Assembly (NCBI GenBank): GCA_945948535.1
Contig: CAMFBN010000005.1
Location: 27,244-91,243, forward strand
Length of the DNA: 64,000 nt
Direction: 5' to 3'
DNA from: an uncultured Clostridia bacterium
GTDB lineage: Bacteria; Bacillota; Clostridia; Oscillospirales; Oscillospiraceae
Below, piece after piece: positions 32,897-41,911 of the stretch. The position numbers and the translations under genes were made by a program. Positions within the stretch are counted from its first letter, which is position 1. Each line of letters opens with the position of its first letter. Under the pieces are notes generated by a model. It searched no databases and was not told where the DNA came from. It was given only the letters and a program-made list of their open reading frames with translations.

Positions 32897-33534
32897 TGGG
32901 AATTTGGATTACCGCGGCTGTCCTGCTGGCGCTGGCGGTGCTCCCTCTGGGTGTCCGCATCCGCTACAATGACGCGGGTTTTGTTCTGAAAGTAATTGCT
33001 GGTCCGCTGAAAATTACGGTTTTTCCCAGAAAGAAAAAGCCGAGAAAGCAGAAGGTAAAGCAAAAAAAGCCGAAAGATGAGCAGAAAGCAGAACCTTCCT
33101 TTTCAGAAGACAAGCCGCCCCGGCCCCCGGAAGCGCAGCCGGAACAGAAAGAAAAAGGCGGAAGCCTTACCCAGTTTCTCCCGCTCATCAAGCTGGGCCT
33201 GAAATTTTTAGGCGATTTTCGCCGGAAGCTTCGGCTGGATAATCTCTATGTGCGCCTGATTCTGGCAGGGGACGACCCCTGCGATCTGGCGGTCAATTAC
33301 GGGCGAATCTGGGCGGCTGTGGGCAATCTGATGCCCCAGCTGGAACGGTTGTTTGTGATCAAAAAGCGGGACATTCAGGTGGAGTGCGATTTCGCGGCAT
33401 CGGAAACCTGTGTGGTTGCCCATCTTGATATTACCATTACGCTGGGCAGACTGCTGGCGCTTGCCTTAGTCTACGGCGTTCGCGTATTGATTGAATTTCT
33501 ATCCATGAAAAGAAAAGGCGGTGGCGAAAAATGA
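32896..33534 (+). CDS. DUF2953 domain membrane protein
   Basis: 212 aa. N-terminal helix, then VRIRYNDAGFVLKVIAGPLKITVFPRKK, a strongly basic and Pro-rich linker, and a C-terminal region GDDPCDLAVNYGRIWAAVGNLMPQLERLFVIKKRDIQVECDF characteristic of DUF2953 (YtfI-like), followed by a final hydrophobic segment. In spore formers it is regularly the neighbour of ytfJ, as here, with a 4-nt overlap. Function unknown; a sporulation link is by context. Confidence 0.88.
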   Translation: MGIWITAAVLLALAVLPLGVRIRYNDAGFVLKVIAGPLKITVFPRKKKPRKQKVKQKKPKDEQKAEPSFSEDKPPRPPEAQPEQKEKGGSLTQFLPLIKLGLKFLGDFRRKLRLDNLYVRLILAGDDPCDLAVNYGRIWAAVGNLMPQLERLFVIKKRDIQVECDFAASETCVVAHLDITITLGRLLALALVYGVRVLIEFLSMKRKGGGEK

Positions 33535-33920
33535 GTGAAAAGCTTCCCAATATGCTGGAAAGCACCATCCAGAAAATTCGCGAGATGGTGGATGTAAATT
33601 CTGTCGTCGGGGAACCGATCCACACCCCGGACGGCGTGACCATTATTCCGGTCAGCAAGGTCAGTGTGGGCTTCGGCGGCGGCGGTTCCGATTTTGTGAG
33701 CGGCAAGGGCGGCGAGAATCCCTTCGGCGGCGGTGTCGGCGGCGGCGTTAAGGTGACGCCTCTGTGCTTCCTGATTGTGCAGGACGGTAGTGTGCGCATG
33801 ATGCCCGTGCCGGTGCCTGCCAGTTCCACGGCAGACCGGATTGTGGAGATGCTGCCGGACACGCTGGAAAAGCTGAACGCCCTGCTGGACAGCAAAAAAG
33901 CGGGAAAAACGGGAGAATAA
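33531..33920 (+). CDS. ytfJ: GerW/YtfJ family spore protein
   Basis: 129 aa. Signature: NMLESTIQKIREMVDVNSVVGEPI, then GVTIIPVSKVSVGFGGGGSDF and the glycine-rich NPFGGGVGGGVKVTPLCFLIVQDGSVRMMPV. In Bacillus the protein is needed for SleB-dependent germination and made under sigma-F. It overlaps the DUF2953 gene by 4 nt and is followed by dacF, whose forespore promoter overlaps the ytfJ stop codon. Confidence 0.93.
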   Translation: MSEKLPNMLESTIQKIREMVDVNSVVGEPIHTPDGVTIIPVSKVSVGFGGGGSDFVSGKGGENPFGGGVGGGVKVTPLCFLIVQDGSVRMMPVPVPASSTADRIVEMLPDTLEKLNALLDSKKAGKTGE

Positions 33921-33944
33921 CCCACCATTCATCCGGGCAGACTA
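33915..33944 (+). promoter_or_regulatory. Sigma-F-type promoter of dacF
   Basis: GAATA (33915-33919), 18 nt, CAGACTA (33938-33944). Read as GGGCAGACTA the -10 fits the Bacillus sigma-F consensus GGnnAnAHTR at every fixed position. Predicted start is about 10 nt before the ATG. dacF is sigma-F dependent in Bacillus. Confidence 0.6.
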
Positions 33945-33960
33945 GCTCCGGGTGAGATAC

Positions 33961-35046
33961 ATGAAACGATTTTTCGCCGGAGCGGCGGCTGCATTGCTGG
34001 CCGTCGCTCTGCTGATTCCGGTGAAAGCGGAAGCGGTGTCCGCGCGCCGTGCCTATGTGCTGGACGCTGTCAGCGGGCGGGAGCTGTTTGTGCGAAATCC
34101 GGACGAGCGCAGCCTGATTGCCAGCACCACCAAAATTATGACTGCGCTGATTGTCTGCGAGCAGTGCAATGTGCTGGACAGAATGCGGATTCCCAAGGAA
34201 GCGGTGGGCATTGAAGGCTCCTCCATGTACCTGAAGGAGGGGGAAGTGCTGACCCTCCAGGAGCTTCTGTACGGTCTGATGCTTTCCTCGGGGAACGACG
34301 CCGCGGTCGCGCTGGCAATCTACTGCGGCGGCACCGTGGAGGGCTTTGCGGAGCTGATGAACGACAAAGCCAGAAATCTGGGCCTTACCGGAACCCACTT
34401 CGAAAACCCCAACGGTCTGGACAGCCCCGGCCATTATTCAACCGCCCGGGACTTGGCAAAACTGGCAGCCTATGCCATGAAAAACCCCATATTTTACAAG
34501 ACCGTGTCCGCAAAAAGCGTCAGAATCGGGGAACGCTGCCTGACGAACCACAATAAGCTCCTGTGGAAGCTGGAGGGAGCGGATGGGGTCAAAACCGGCT
34601 TTACGAAAGCGGCTGGCAGGATTCTGGTGTCCAGCGCCACCCGGCAGGGACGAAGGATTATCGGCGTGACCATCGATGCCCCCGATGACTGGAACGACCA
34701 CTGCCAGCTTCTGAACGAGGGCTTTGCCCGCTATCAGGACAGGCAGATTGTGCAGGCGGGACAGCGCGTGTCTGTGCTGGAGGTGCTGGGCGGAGATGCC
34801 CGGCGAATTGAGGTGCTGGCGGCGGAAGACTTTTCCTACGCTCTGGCGGCAGAGGAATGCCCACAGCTGGTGCTGCCGGGGCCGGGCTTTGTCTATGCGC
34901 CGGCAGTGGAGGGCGCGGAGGCGGGCTTTGCCTATGTGCTGATTAACGGAACCGTGATTGGAAAGGTTCCTGTGGTATACGGCGCCACCGTAGAGCAGGA
35001 GGCGGAGAAGCAAAAAGGCTTCTGGCAAAAGCTTTTCGAGCATTGA
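33961..35046 (+). CDS. dacF: D-alanyl-D-alanine carboxypeptidase (DacF/PBP5 type)
   Basis: 361 aa, serine carboxypeptidase of peptidase family S11. Signal peptide (residues 1-22), active-site SxxK in IASTTKIMTAL, SGN motif in MLSSGNDAAVAL, and KTG in GVKTGFTKAAG. The C-terminal PBP5-type beta domain is followed by a short amphipathic helix (FWQKLFEH) for membrane anchoring. It removes the terminal D-Ala of stem peptides, in spore cortex if forespore-expressed. Last but one in the scpAB cluster, with an additional internal promoter. Confidence 0.93.
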   Translation: MKRFFAGAAAALLAVALLIPVKAEAVSARRAYVLDAVSGRELFVRNPDERSLIASTTKIMTALIVCEQCNVLDRMRIPKEAVGIEGSSMYLKEGEVLTLQELLYGLMLSSGNDAAVALAIYCGGTVEGFAELMNDKARNLGLTGTHFENPNGLDSPGHYSTARDLAKLAAYAMKNPIFYKTVSAKSVRIGERCLTNHNKLLWKLEGADGVKTGFTKAAGRILVSSATRQGRRIIGVTIDAPDDWNDHCQLLNEGFARYQDRQIVQAGQRVSVLEVLGGDARRIEVLAAEDFSYALAAEECPQLVLPGPGFVYAPAVEGAEAGFAYVLINGTVIGKVPVVYGATVEQEAEKQKGFWQKLFEH

Positions 35047-35059
35047 ATGGAGAGACTGT

Positions 35060-35761
35060 ATGCGGGAACGACTGCAAAAAATACTGTCCGCCCGGGGAGT
35101 CGCGTCCCGCAGAAAGGCGGAGCAGATGATACAAAACGGCGCTGTCACCGTGAACGGTGTCACAGCCGCCCTCGGCGACAGTGCCGACCCCGAACTTGAC
35201 AGAATTTGCGTAAACGGACAGCCGCTGCCGACCGGGCAGCGGTTCGTATACATCCTTCTGAATAAGCCCCGGGGCTATGTGACCACGCTTTCCGACGAAA
35301 AGGGCAGGCCCAACGCCGCGCAGCTGGTAGCGGACTGCGGCACCCGTGTCTATCCGGTGGGAAGGCTGGACATGGATTCCGAGGGACTGCTGCTGTTTAC
35401 CAACGACGGCGCCTTTGCAAACGCCCTGACCCACCCAAAGCAGGAAGTGGAAAAAATCTACGAGGTTTGGGCAGCGGGATACGCGCCGGGCGGGGAAGAA
35501 AAGCTGTCCCGCCCCATTGTATTAGATGGCTACCGGATTCGTCCGCCGAAGGTGGTATTGCTCAGCGCCAACGGGGAGAAAGCAAAGTTTCGGGTGACCA
35601 TTCACGAGGGCCGAAACCGTCAGATTCGCAGAATGTGCGAAGCGGCGGGGATGCGCTGCACCCGCCTGCGCAGAATTCAGGAGGGAAGCCTCCGCTTGGG
35701 GAACCTTCCCTGCGGTGCATGGCGGTATCTGACACCGGAGGAAGTTGCAGAACTGAAATAA
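35060..35761 (+). CDS. rluB: Ribosomal large subunit pseudouridine synthase (RluB family)
   Basis: 233 aa. N-terminal S4 RNA-binding domain (RLQKILSARGVASRRKAEQMI), then the catalytic core with the Asp in GRLDMDSEGLLLFTNDG, and EGRNRQIRRMCEAAG. Converts uridine to pseudouridine in 23S rRNA. It lies 13 nt after dacF, the normal end of this cluster. A strong terminator follows that overlaps the next promoter. Confidence 0.93.
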   Translation: MRERLQKILSARGVASRRKAEQMIQNGAVTVNGVTAALGDSADPELDRICVNGQPLPTGQRFVYILLNKPRGYVTTLSDEKGRPNAAQLVADCGTRVYPVGRLDMDSEGLLLFTNDGAFANALTHPKQEVEKIYEVWAAGYAPGGEEKLSRPIVLDGYRIRPPKVVLLSANGEKAKFRVTIHEGRNRQIRRMCEAAGMRCTRLRRIQEGSLRLGNLPCGAWRYLTPEEVAELK

Positions 35762-35770
35762 ATATTGCAT

Positions 35771-35807
35771 GACGCTGCTTTTGCTCTTGCAAAACGCGGC
35801 GTCTTTT
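35771..35807 (+). terminator. Terminator of the scpAB-rluB cluster
   Basis: 14-bp stem (35771-35784 with 35889-equivalent arm at 35789-35803) with one bulge and one G-U, TCTT loop, then TTTT. Confidence 0.75.
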
Positions 35808-35815
35808 GCTACTAT
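35787..35815 (+). promoter_or_regulatory. Sigma-A promoter of the RpiR-type regulator, nested in the terminator
   Basis: TTGCAA (35787-35792), 17-nt spacer, TACTAT (35810-35815). The -35 lies in the terminator loop and right arm. Confidence 0.65.
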
Positions 35816-35859
35816 TGTTGCAGCGGCCAAACAAAAAACTGCCGCTTTGGGAGAAACGT

Positions 35860-36729
35860 ATGAGCTACGACATTTTAACGATATTACAGGAAAAAGATCC
35901 GACCTTTTCCAAGGGCCAGCGGCGCATTGCCCGCTACATTACGGAGGCCTATGACAAGGCCGCCTTTATGACGGCCAACCGTCTGGGAAAAACGGTGGGT
36001 GTCTCGGAGTCAACGGTTGTCCGCTTTGCTGTGGACCTTGGCTTTGACGGCTACCCCAGTATGCAGAAGGCCATGCAGGAGATGGTGCTGAACCGGCTGA
36101 CCTCGGTGCAGCGCATCGAGGTGGCCAACAACCGGCTGGGGGATCAGGACATCGTCTCCATGGTGCTCCACTCCGACATGGAGAAACTGCGCAAAACCAG
36201 CGAAATTCTGGACCGGGAGGAATTCAACGCCGCCGTCAATGCCATTATCAAGGCAAAGCGGGTGTATATTCTCGGCGTCCGGTCGGTGGAGCCGTTGGCG
36301 AACTTTTTGGGATATTATCTGAACTATATGTTCAATAATGTCCACATTGTGTCCGGTTTCGGCACGGTGGAAATGTTTGAAAAGATTGTGGGCGTGAACT
36401 CGGAGGATGTGGTCATTGCTTTCTCCTTCCCTCGCTATTCTTCCACGGCAACCAAGGGCGCCCAGTACTGCCGCAGCGCCGGCGCTACGGTCATCGGCAT
36501 TACGGACAACCGCCTGTCGCCCCTTGGCAGCAACAGCGACCATGTGCTCATCGCCAAGAGCGACATGGTGTCGCTGGTGGATTCTCTGGTTGCCCCCTTG
36601 AGCGTCATCAATGCGCTGATCGTCGCCATCGCGTCCAGAAAGGAGAAGGAGCTGGCAAGAACCTTCGAAAATCTGGAGCGCATCTGGGACGAGTATGATG
36701 TTTACGAGAAGCAGGTAGAAAAGCGATGA
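35860..36729 (+). CDS. MurR/RpiR family transcriptional regulator
   Basis: 289 aa. N-terminal HTH_6 domain (LTILQEKDPTFSKGQRRIARYI, LGKTVGVSESTVVRFAVDLGFDGYP) and a C-terminal SIS sugar-phosphate-binding domain (AKRVYILGVRSVEPLANFLGYYL, VVIAFSFPRYSSTATKGAQY). These regulators respond to phosphosugars. No sugar operon is adjacent; it overlaps the flavoprotein gene by 4 nt. Start at 35860 set by GGGAGAA. Confidence 0.92.
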   Translation: MSYDILTILQEKDPTFSKGQRRIARYITEAYDKAAFMTANRLGKTVGVSESTVVRFAVDLGFDGYPSMQKAMQEMVLNRLTSVQRIEVANNRLGDQDIVSMVLHSDMEKLRKTSEILDREEFNAAVNAIIKAKRVYILGVRSVEPLANFLGYYLNYMFNNVHIVSGFGTVEMFEKIVGVNSEDVVIAFSFPRYSSTATKGAQYCRSAGATVIGITDNRLSPLGSNSDHVLIAKSDMVSLVDSLVAPLSVINALIVAIASRKEKELARTFENLERIWDEYDVYEKQVEKR

Positions 36730-37958
36730 AATACGATGGAATCGTCATCGGCGGCGGCCCGGCGGGTATGTTCGCAGCCATCATCGCCGCAAGGCAGGGC
36801 AGACGGGTGCTGCTGCTGGAGCGCAGCGACCGGCTGGGCAGGAAGCTGCTGATTACCGGAAAAGGACGCTGTAATGTCACAAATGACTGCTCCGGGCAGG
36901 AGGTCTTGCAAAATATACCGCATAACGGCCGCTTTCTTTACAGTGCCATGACCGCCTTTCCGCCGTCGGAAACCATGGCTTTTTTCCGTCAGTGCGGCTG
37001 TGAGCTGAAAACGGAGCGGGGAAACCGGGTGTTTCCTGCGACGGATAAATCCCAGACCATTCTGGACTGCCTTACGAAGGAACTGCGCCGTTTCCATGTG
37101 ACGGTCAAAACCGACCGGGTCCAACGTATTCTCACGGAAAACGGAAAGACCATCGGCGCTGCGGGAACAGCCGGGAATTACGCATCTGACTGGGTGATTC
37201 TGGCGACCGGCGGCCTTTCCTATCCGGCTACCGGCTCCACCGGCGACGGCTACGCCATGGCTGCGGAGTTGGGCCATACCATCGTTCCGCAGGAGGGAAG
37301 TCTGGTGCCGCTGGAGACGGCAGGGGAGGACTGCCCCGCCATGCAGGGCCTGAGCCTGCGAAATGTGTCAGTGAAGCTGCTGAGCGCCAAAGGGAAGCTC
37401 CTCTATCAGGATTTCGGCGAATTGTTGTTCACCCATTTCGGTGTGTCCGGCCCCACGGTTCTGTCCGCCAGCTGCCACCTGAAAGGAGAGGGCTGCCGGC
37501 TTCTCATTGACCTGAAGCCCGCGCTGGATGAACATAAGCTGGATGACCGCATTTTAAGGGATATGCAGATGTATCAGAACCGTACCATGGAGAACGCGCT
37601 GACCGACCTGCTGCCCAGAAGCATGATCCCGGTGATTCTACGCAGACTGGAAATCGACCCGTCGATGCAGGCCAATGCTCTGACGAAGCAGAAACGGCGG
37701 GAGCTGACGCAGCTGCTAAAGGCGTTTCCTGTGGAAATTACCGGCAAGCGCCCGGTGGCAGAGGCCATCATCACCTCCGGCGGCGTGAAGGTTTCGGAAA
37801 TTGATCCCAAAACCATGGAATCCAAATTGGTGAAGGGTCTGTACTTTGCGGGAGAAATCATTGACTGCGATGCCTATACCGGCGGCTTTAATTTGCAGAT
37901 CGCATGGGCGACGGCACACGCCGCGGCAATGGCGGCAGGAACAGGCGGGGAGAAATAA
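36726..37958 (+). CDS. HI0933/BaiN-type NAD(P)/FAD-dependent oxidoreductase
   Basis: 410 aa. Rossmann dinucleotide motif VIGGGPAGMFAAIIAARQG at the N-terminus, LLITGKGRCNVTND, and a C-terminal TSGGVKVSEIDPKTMESK with GLYFAGEIIDCDAYTGGFNLQIAWATAHAAA. The family is often annotated as aminoacetone oxidase or flavoprotein; BaiN acts in bile-acid metabolism in one species. Substrate here unknown. Overlaps the preceding regulator and the following membrane gene. Confidence 0.92.
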   Translation: MKYDGIVIGGGPAGMFAAIIAARQGRRVLLLERSDRLGRKLLITGKGRCNVTNDCSGQEVLQNIPHNGRFLYSAMTAFPPSETMAFFRQCGCELKTERGNRVFPATDKSQTILDCLTKELRRFHVTVKTDRVQRILTENGKTIGAAGTAGNYASDWVILATGGLSYPATGSTGDGYAMAAELGHTIVPQEGSLVPLETAGEDCPAMQGLSLRNVSVKLLSAKGKLLYQDFGELLFTHFGVSGPTVLSASCHLKGEGCRLLIDLKPALDEHKLDDRILRDMQMYQNRTMENALTDLLPRSMIPVILRRLEIDPSMQANALTKQKRRELTQLLKAFPVEITGKRPVAEAIITSGGVKVSEIDPKTMESKLVKGLYFAGEIIDCDAYTGGFNLQIAWATAHAAAMAAGTGGEK

Positions 37959-39592
37959 TGGGCGAGAATATCATAAGATTTTACCGGGAAAAAGTGAAAA
38001 AAGAATGGAAAATTGCCTTTTTCTCCGCAGTCATCATGGGCTTTCTGGTTCATACCTATAAATTCACAAATTATTTTCCCAATCACGACGGACTGTTTAA
38101 TTTCTGGAGCACCCAGAATATGGTGGCTTCGGGCCGGTGGTTTCTGGCCCCAGCCTGCGCGCTGAGCTCCTGCTTTGATCTTCCATGGATTGTCGGCATC
38201 TTTTCCGTTGTGTTCATGGCGCTGACGGCGGTTTTCCTCACAGAAATCTTTGAAATGAAGAACCCTTGCCTGATCGTGCTGAGCAGCGGCCTGCTGGTTT
38301 CCTTTCCTGCCATCACGGAAACCATGTTCTTCGAATTCACGGCGGACGGCTATATGCTTGCCATGCTGCTGGGGACGGTGGCGGTGTATCTCACGAAAAT
38401 GTCCAATAGCGTTCGCTGGAGAAACGGCATTGCAGCCGCAATCTGCATCTGTCTGGCCTGCGCTGTCTATCAGGCCTATGTGTCCTTCGCCTTCATCCTT
38501 GCGGTCTGCTTTTTTCTGTGCGAGCTGTTGGAGAATCGATACGAAACCGGGGCATACTGGAAGTGGGTCGCCTGTCAGGCGGGGATTTTCACCGCCGGAC
38601 TGGCCCTCTATTTCGGCATCTGGCAGCTCATTATGAAGTTGGCCGGTATTGCCCCTGCCAGTTATGAAGGAATCAGCTCCATCGGGACATTCAGCGCCGG
38701 TACGCTGCTTACGGCGGCAAAGCAGTGCGTTACCTCCTTTATCTGGTTCTTTCTGGAGAGAAATCCCTTGAAGTATGGGTTCTCTCTCTACAGCGTACTG
38801 GGCATCGCGTTTGCGGCTGCTTTCATTGCGGTTTGCGCGGCGGCGTTTCATTTCAGTGGAATTCGAAAGCGCCCTTCCATGGTGTTCCTTTTCCTGCTGT
38901 GTGTCATCTCGCTGCCCTTTGGATGCTACCTGTGCTATTTCATTTCGCCCGGCGTGGAGTATTTCACGCGGATGCTTCAGGCAATTGTACTCCTCTATAT
39001 TTTGCTGGGCGTGCTGTGTGAGCGCTGGACAGGGGCAATCTGCAAGAACCTGATTTTACTTTTGCTCACTGCCGTGATTGTCAATAACGCCGTCATGGCC
39101 AACGTATGCTACGCGTATCTGAACCGCTGCCATGAGCAGTCTCTGGCCGCGGCGACAGAGCTATCCACCAGAATCCATCTGGAAGACGACGGTACGGCGG
39201 AGAATGTGGCATTTCTAGGCTCCATTGGCGGAAGCTGGACGGTGACGGAGGAAGACACCATGGATTCGTCCAAACTCGGCACCCTGGGACCGCTCAAGAT
39301 GGTGAACTATTCTCTTCTGTCAGACCGCGACCTGATCGTGCTGTTTCTGGACCGGTATTTGGATTTTACGCTGGAATACTATCGCACGCACGACGATGCG
39401 CTTCCCCTCTACCAATTCTCACCGACGGCGCCTGTACCCCAGGACTATATTCTGCGATTCCCCATTGCCGACCAGGAAACGACGGAAGCCTTGTCCGGCA
39501 GTGAGGCAGTCCAGCAGATGGGGTTGTGGCCCGGAAGGGATTCCGTCAAACAGATCGGGAAAACCATTGTGGTGCGGTTTTCGGAGGGCTGA
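37958..39592 (+). CDS. Glucosyltransferase (GtrII-like) multi-pass membrane protein
   Basis: 544 aa. About ten membrane helices up to residue 380 followed by a soluble tail of about 130 residues. The conserved segment NYFPNHDGLFNFW with ...ASGRWFLAP matches the GtrII/glucosyl-transferase-domain family that modifies O-antigen or wall polymers; Asp in NHDG is the likely catalytic position. Starts inside the upstream stop (TAATG). Neighbours do not reveal its polymer. Confidence 0.8.
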   Translation: MGENIIRFYREKVKKEWKIAFFSAVIMGFLVHTYKFTNYFPNHDGLFNFWSTQNMVASGRWFLAPACALSSCFDLPWIVGIFSVVFMALTAVFLTEIFEMKNPCLIVLSSGLLVSFPAITETMFFEFTADGYMLAMLLGTVAVYLTKMSNSVRWRNGIAAAICICLACAVYQAYVSFAFILAVCFFLCELLENRYETGAYWKWVACQAGIFTAGLALYFGIWQLIMKLAGIAPASYEGISSIGTFSAGTLLTAAKQCVTSFIWFFLERNPLKYGFSLYSVLGIAFAAAFIAVCAAAFHFSGIRKRPSMVFLFLLCVISLPFGCYLCYFISPGVEYFTRMLQAIVLLYILLGVLCERWTGAICKNLILLLLTAVIVNNAVMANVCYAYLNRCHEQSLAAATELSTRIHLEDDGTAENVAFLGSIGGSWTVTEEDTMDSSKLGTLGPLKMVNYSLLSDRDLIVLFLDRYLDFTLEYYRTHDDALPLYQFSPTAPVPQDYILRFPIADQETTEALSGSEAVQQMGLWPGRDSVKQIGKTIVVRFSEG

Positions 39593-39615
39593 CGATGCCC
39601 TCGGGAAAACAACCA

Positions 39616-39644
39616 TTGACAAACAACGGTTTCTATACTAGAAT
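39616..39644 (+). promoter_or_regulatory. Sigma-A promoter of acpP (second copy)
   Basis: TTGACA (39616-39621), 17-nt spacer, TAGAAT (39639-39644). Confidence 0.8.
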
Positions 39645-39689
39645 ACCAATCGGATAGTGCTTTAGAGACAATGTAAGGAGGACTTATCT

Positions 39690-39911
39690 ATGTTTGAGAA
39701 GCTTAAGAGCTATGCTGCCCGGCAGCTGGAGCTGGATCCCAACGAGATCACGCCGGATTCCACCTTTGAAAGCCTTGGCATCGACTCTCTGGACGTGGTG
39801 GAAATGATTATGGATCTGGAGACGGAGCTGGGCGTGGAGCTGGAGCTGGAGGATCAGAAGATCACGACCTTCCAGGAGCTGGCCGACTTTATTGATTCCA
39901 AGCTGAACTGA
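39690..39911 (+). CDS. acpP: Acyl carrier protein
   Basis: 73 aa, acidic. Phosphopantetheine attachment serine in SLGIDSLDVVEMIMDLE. AAGGAGGAC precedes the ATG. Promoter is stronger than that of the ACP at 23966, and no fab gene is next to it; it is followed by the SRP RNA gene. Probably the main housekeeping ACP. Confidence 0.95.
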   Translation: MFEKLKSYAARQLELDPNEITPDSTFESLGIDSLDVVEMIMDLETELGVELELEDQKITTFQELADFIDSKLN

Positions 39912-39950
39912 ATTAGAGATACCATGTTAAAGCTGACCGGCTTATAACAA

Positions 39951-40220
39951 GGTCGCACTAGTCGGGGAGATAGCGGTGCCCTCTGCCTGCAATCCGCTAT
40001 AGCAGGGATGAATCCCCACACCCGGGCGCGTTTGAATATTGTCTGTCCTGCGTAAGCGGTGTTGAGAAACCGGTCTTGCGCAACGGGATCCCGTGAACCA
40101 TGTCAGGTGGGGAACCAAGCAGCATTAAGCGGATTTTCCCGTGTGCCGCTAAGGTTGCCGTTTTTGAGCTGGCTGCGCAGGTCACGGATATTCGGCGCGT
40201 TCAAATGTGGGTGTGCGATC
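39951..40220 (+). ncRNA. ffs: Signal recognition particle RNA, large (Alu-containing) type
   Basis: About 270 nt between acpP and dnaX. Ends pair as TCGCAC (39953-39958) with GTGCGA (40213-40218). The universal domain IV is present at about 40099-40123 with GTCAGG, GGAA and AGCAGC tracts around the tetraloop. The length and the 5' Alu-like region are typical of spore-forming Firmicutes, where ffs usually precedes dnaX, as here. No clear promoter of its own was found. Confidence 0.93.
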
Positions 40221-40263
40221 TTGTTATGAGCCGGTCCGTTTTATCCCTAAGAGGAGTGATTTC

Positions 40264-41889
40264 GTGTCAGCCTATCAGGCCCTTTATCGCAAATACCGTC
40301 CCCAGACCTTTGACGATGTGTCGGGCCAGTTGGCGGTCACACAGACGCTGAAAACCCAGATTATCAGCGGACGCCTGAGCCACGCCTACCTGTTTACAGG
40401 CTCCCGGGGCACCGGTAAGACCAGCTGCGCGAAAATCCTCGCCAAGGCAGTCAACTGCCTTCACCCGGACAATGGCAACCCCTGCAACTGCTGTGAGGCC
40501 TGCCGGGCCATTGATTCTGGCTCCTGCATGGATGTGCTGGAAATCGATGCCGCCTCCAACAACGGCGTGGATAACGTCCGGGATTTGCGGGATGATGCGA
40601 TTTATACTCCGTCACAGGTGAAAATGCGTGTGTATATCATCGACGAGGTGCATATGCTGTCCATTTCCGCCTTCAACGCCCTGCTGAAAATCATCGAGGA
40701 GCCGCCGGAGCATCTGCTGTTCATTCTGGCCACCACGGAGCTGCACAAGGTTCCGGCTACGATTCTCTCCCGGTGCCAGCGGTTTGCTTTCCGGCGTATC
40801 AGCCAGGAGGACATCGCGGCACGGCTTCAGTATGTAGCCTATCAGGAAAATATTGACTTGGACGATGGCGCGGCTCGCGTTCTGGCACGTCTAGCCGACG
40901 GCGGTATGCGTGACGGTCTGAGCCTGCTGGATCAGTGCGCTTCGGCGACCACCGGTGAACTGACTGCAGAGCGGGTCTATGCCTGTCTTGGCATTGCGGG
41001 GGAGCAGAAATGCGGGGAGCTCATGGGCTATATTGCCGCCCATGATACGAAAAGCGCCTTGTCCCTGTTCAACCGGCTCTATGCCGAGGGAAAGGACCTT
41101 GGCGCGCTGCTGGATGAAATGGCCTGTCTGACCCGGGATTTGCTGGTGCTGAAAACCGCCGGAAACGCTGGAATCACCATGCTGTCCGGGGTCGCGTCAG
41201 ATCAGGAGACGCTGGCGCTGACCAAGGCCCTCGGCAGCGGGGAACTGGTGCGTATCATGGAACGGATTCAGACGACCCTCGCTTCCTTCACCCGCAGCGC
41301 CAGCCGCCGGATGGACGCGGAGCTGTGCATTGTGGAGCTGTGCCAGCCGGAACTGAGTCTGGACGTGCAGTCGGTGAACGCCCGGCTGACCCGGCTGGAG
41401 GAGCAGTTGATAAGCGGTGCCTTTGTTCCGGCAAAACCGGCGACGGCCGCCAAAGTGGAAGCAGAGCCGGAGGAAGAACGGCCACCCTTCCCGGACGACG
41501 CGGACATCCCGCCGGAGCCGGGGGACGTGCCTGCTGCGCCACAACAGGACGATACGCCGGTGGGCTTCTGGTCGGAGCTGTGCGGCGGTGTTCGAAAGGA
41601 ATTGAAACCTCCCATCAGCGGTTTCTTTGCCGGAACGCCCAACGCGCCGGTGCAGGGCACGCTGATTGGCGACAGACTGGAGCTGCGCTGCGCCAATGAC
41701 TTTACGGCCCAAATGCTGGATAAGCCGGAGATATTGGAAGTTGCCGGCAGAAAGGCCAGCGCCATGCTGGGACGGCCTGTGCGTGCCTGTGTGGTGGATA
41801 TGGCGGCGAAGCCTCAGGGAAATCCCCGCATGGACAGGCTGATGCAGTTCGGGCGGGAGCATTCGGATATTATCAAAATCAAAGAATAA
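40264..41889 (+). CDS. dnaX: DNA polymerase III subunit gamma/tau
   Basis: 541 aa, clamp-loader ATPase. GTG start at 40264 after AGAGGAG. YQALYRKYRPQTFDDVSGQ, Walker A FTGSRGTGKTSCAKIL, zinc cysteines CLHPDNGNPCNCCEAC, DEVHMLS (Walker B), and the LSRCQRF arginine finger. The C-terminal part (residues 380-540) is Pro/Glu/Ala-rich then a tau-like domain. First of dnaX-ebfC-recR. Confidence 0.96.
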   Translation: MSAYQALYRKYRPQTFDDVSGQLAVTQTLKTQIISGRLSHAYLFTGSRGTGKTSCAKILAKAVNCLHPDNGNPCNCCEACRAIDSGSCMDVLEIDAASNNGVDNVRDLRDDAIYTPSQVKMRVYIIDEVHMLSISAFNALLKIIEEPPEHLLFILATTELHKVPATILSRCQRFAFRRISQEDIAARLQYVAYQENIDLDDGAARVLARLADGGMRDGLSLLDQCASATTGELTAERVYACLGIAGEQKCGELMGYIAAHDTKSALSLFNRLYAEGKDLGALLDEMACLTRDLLVLKTAGNAGITMLSGVASDQETLALTKALGSGELVRIMERIQTTLASFTRSASRRMDAELCIVELCQPELSLDVQSVNARLTRLEEQLISGAFVPAKPATAAKVEAEPEEERPPFPDDADIPPEPGDVPAAPQQDDTPVGFWSELCGGVRKELKPPISGFFAGTPNAPVQGTLIGDRLELRCANDFTAQMLDKPEILEVAGRKASAMLGRPVRACVVDMAAKPQGNPRMDRLMQFGREHSDIIKIKE

Positions 41890-41911
41890 TTTTAGATAGG
41901 AGCGTTTGATT

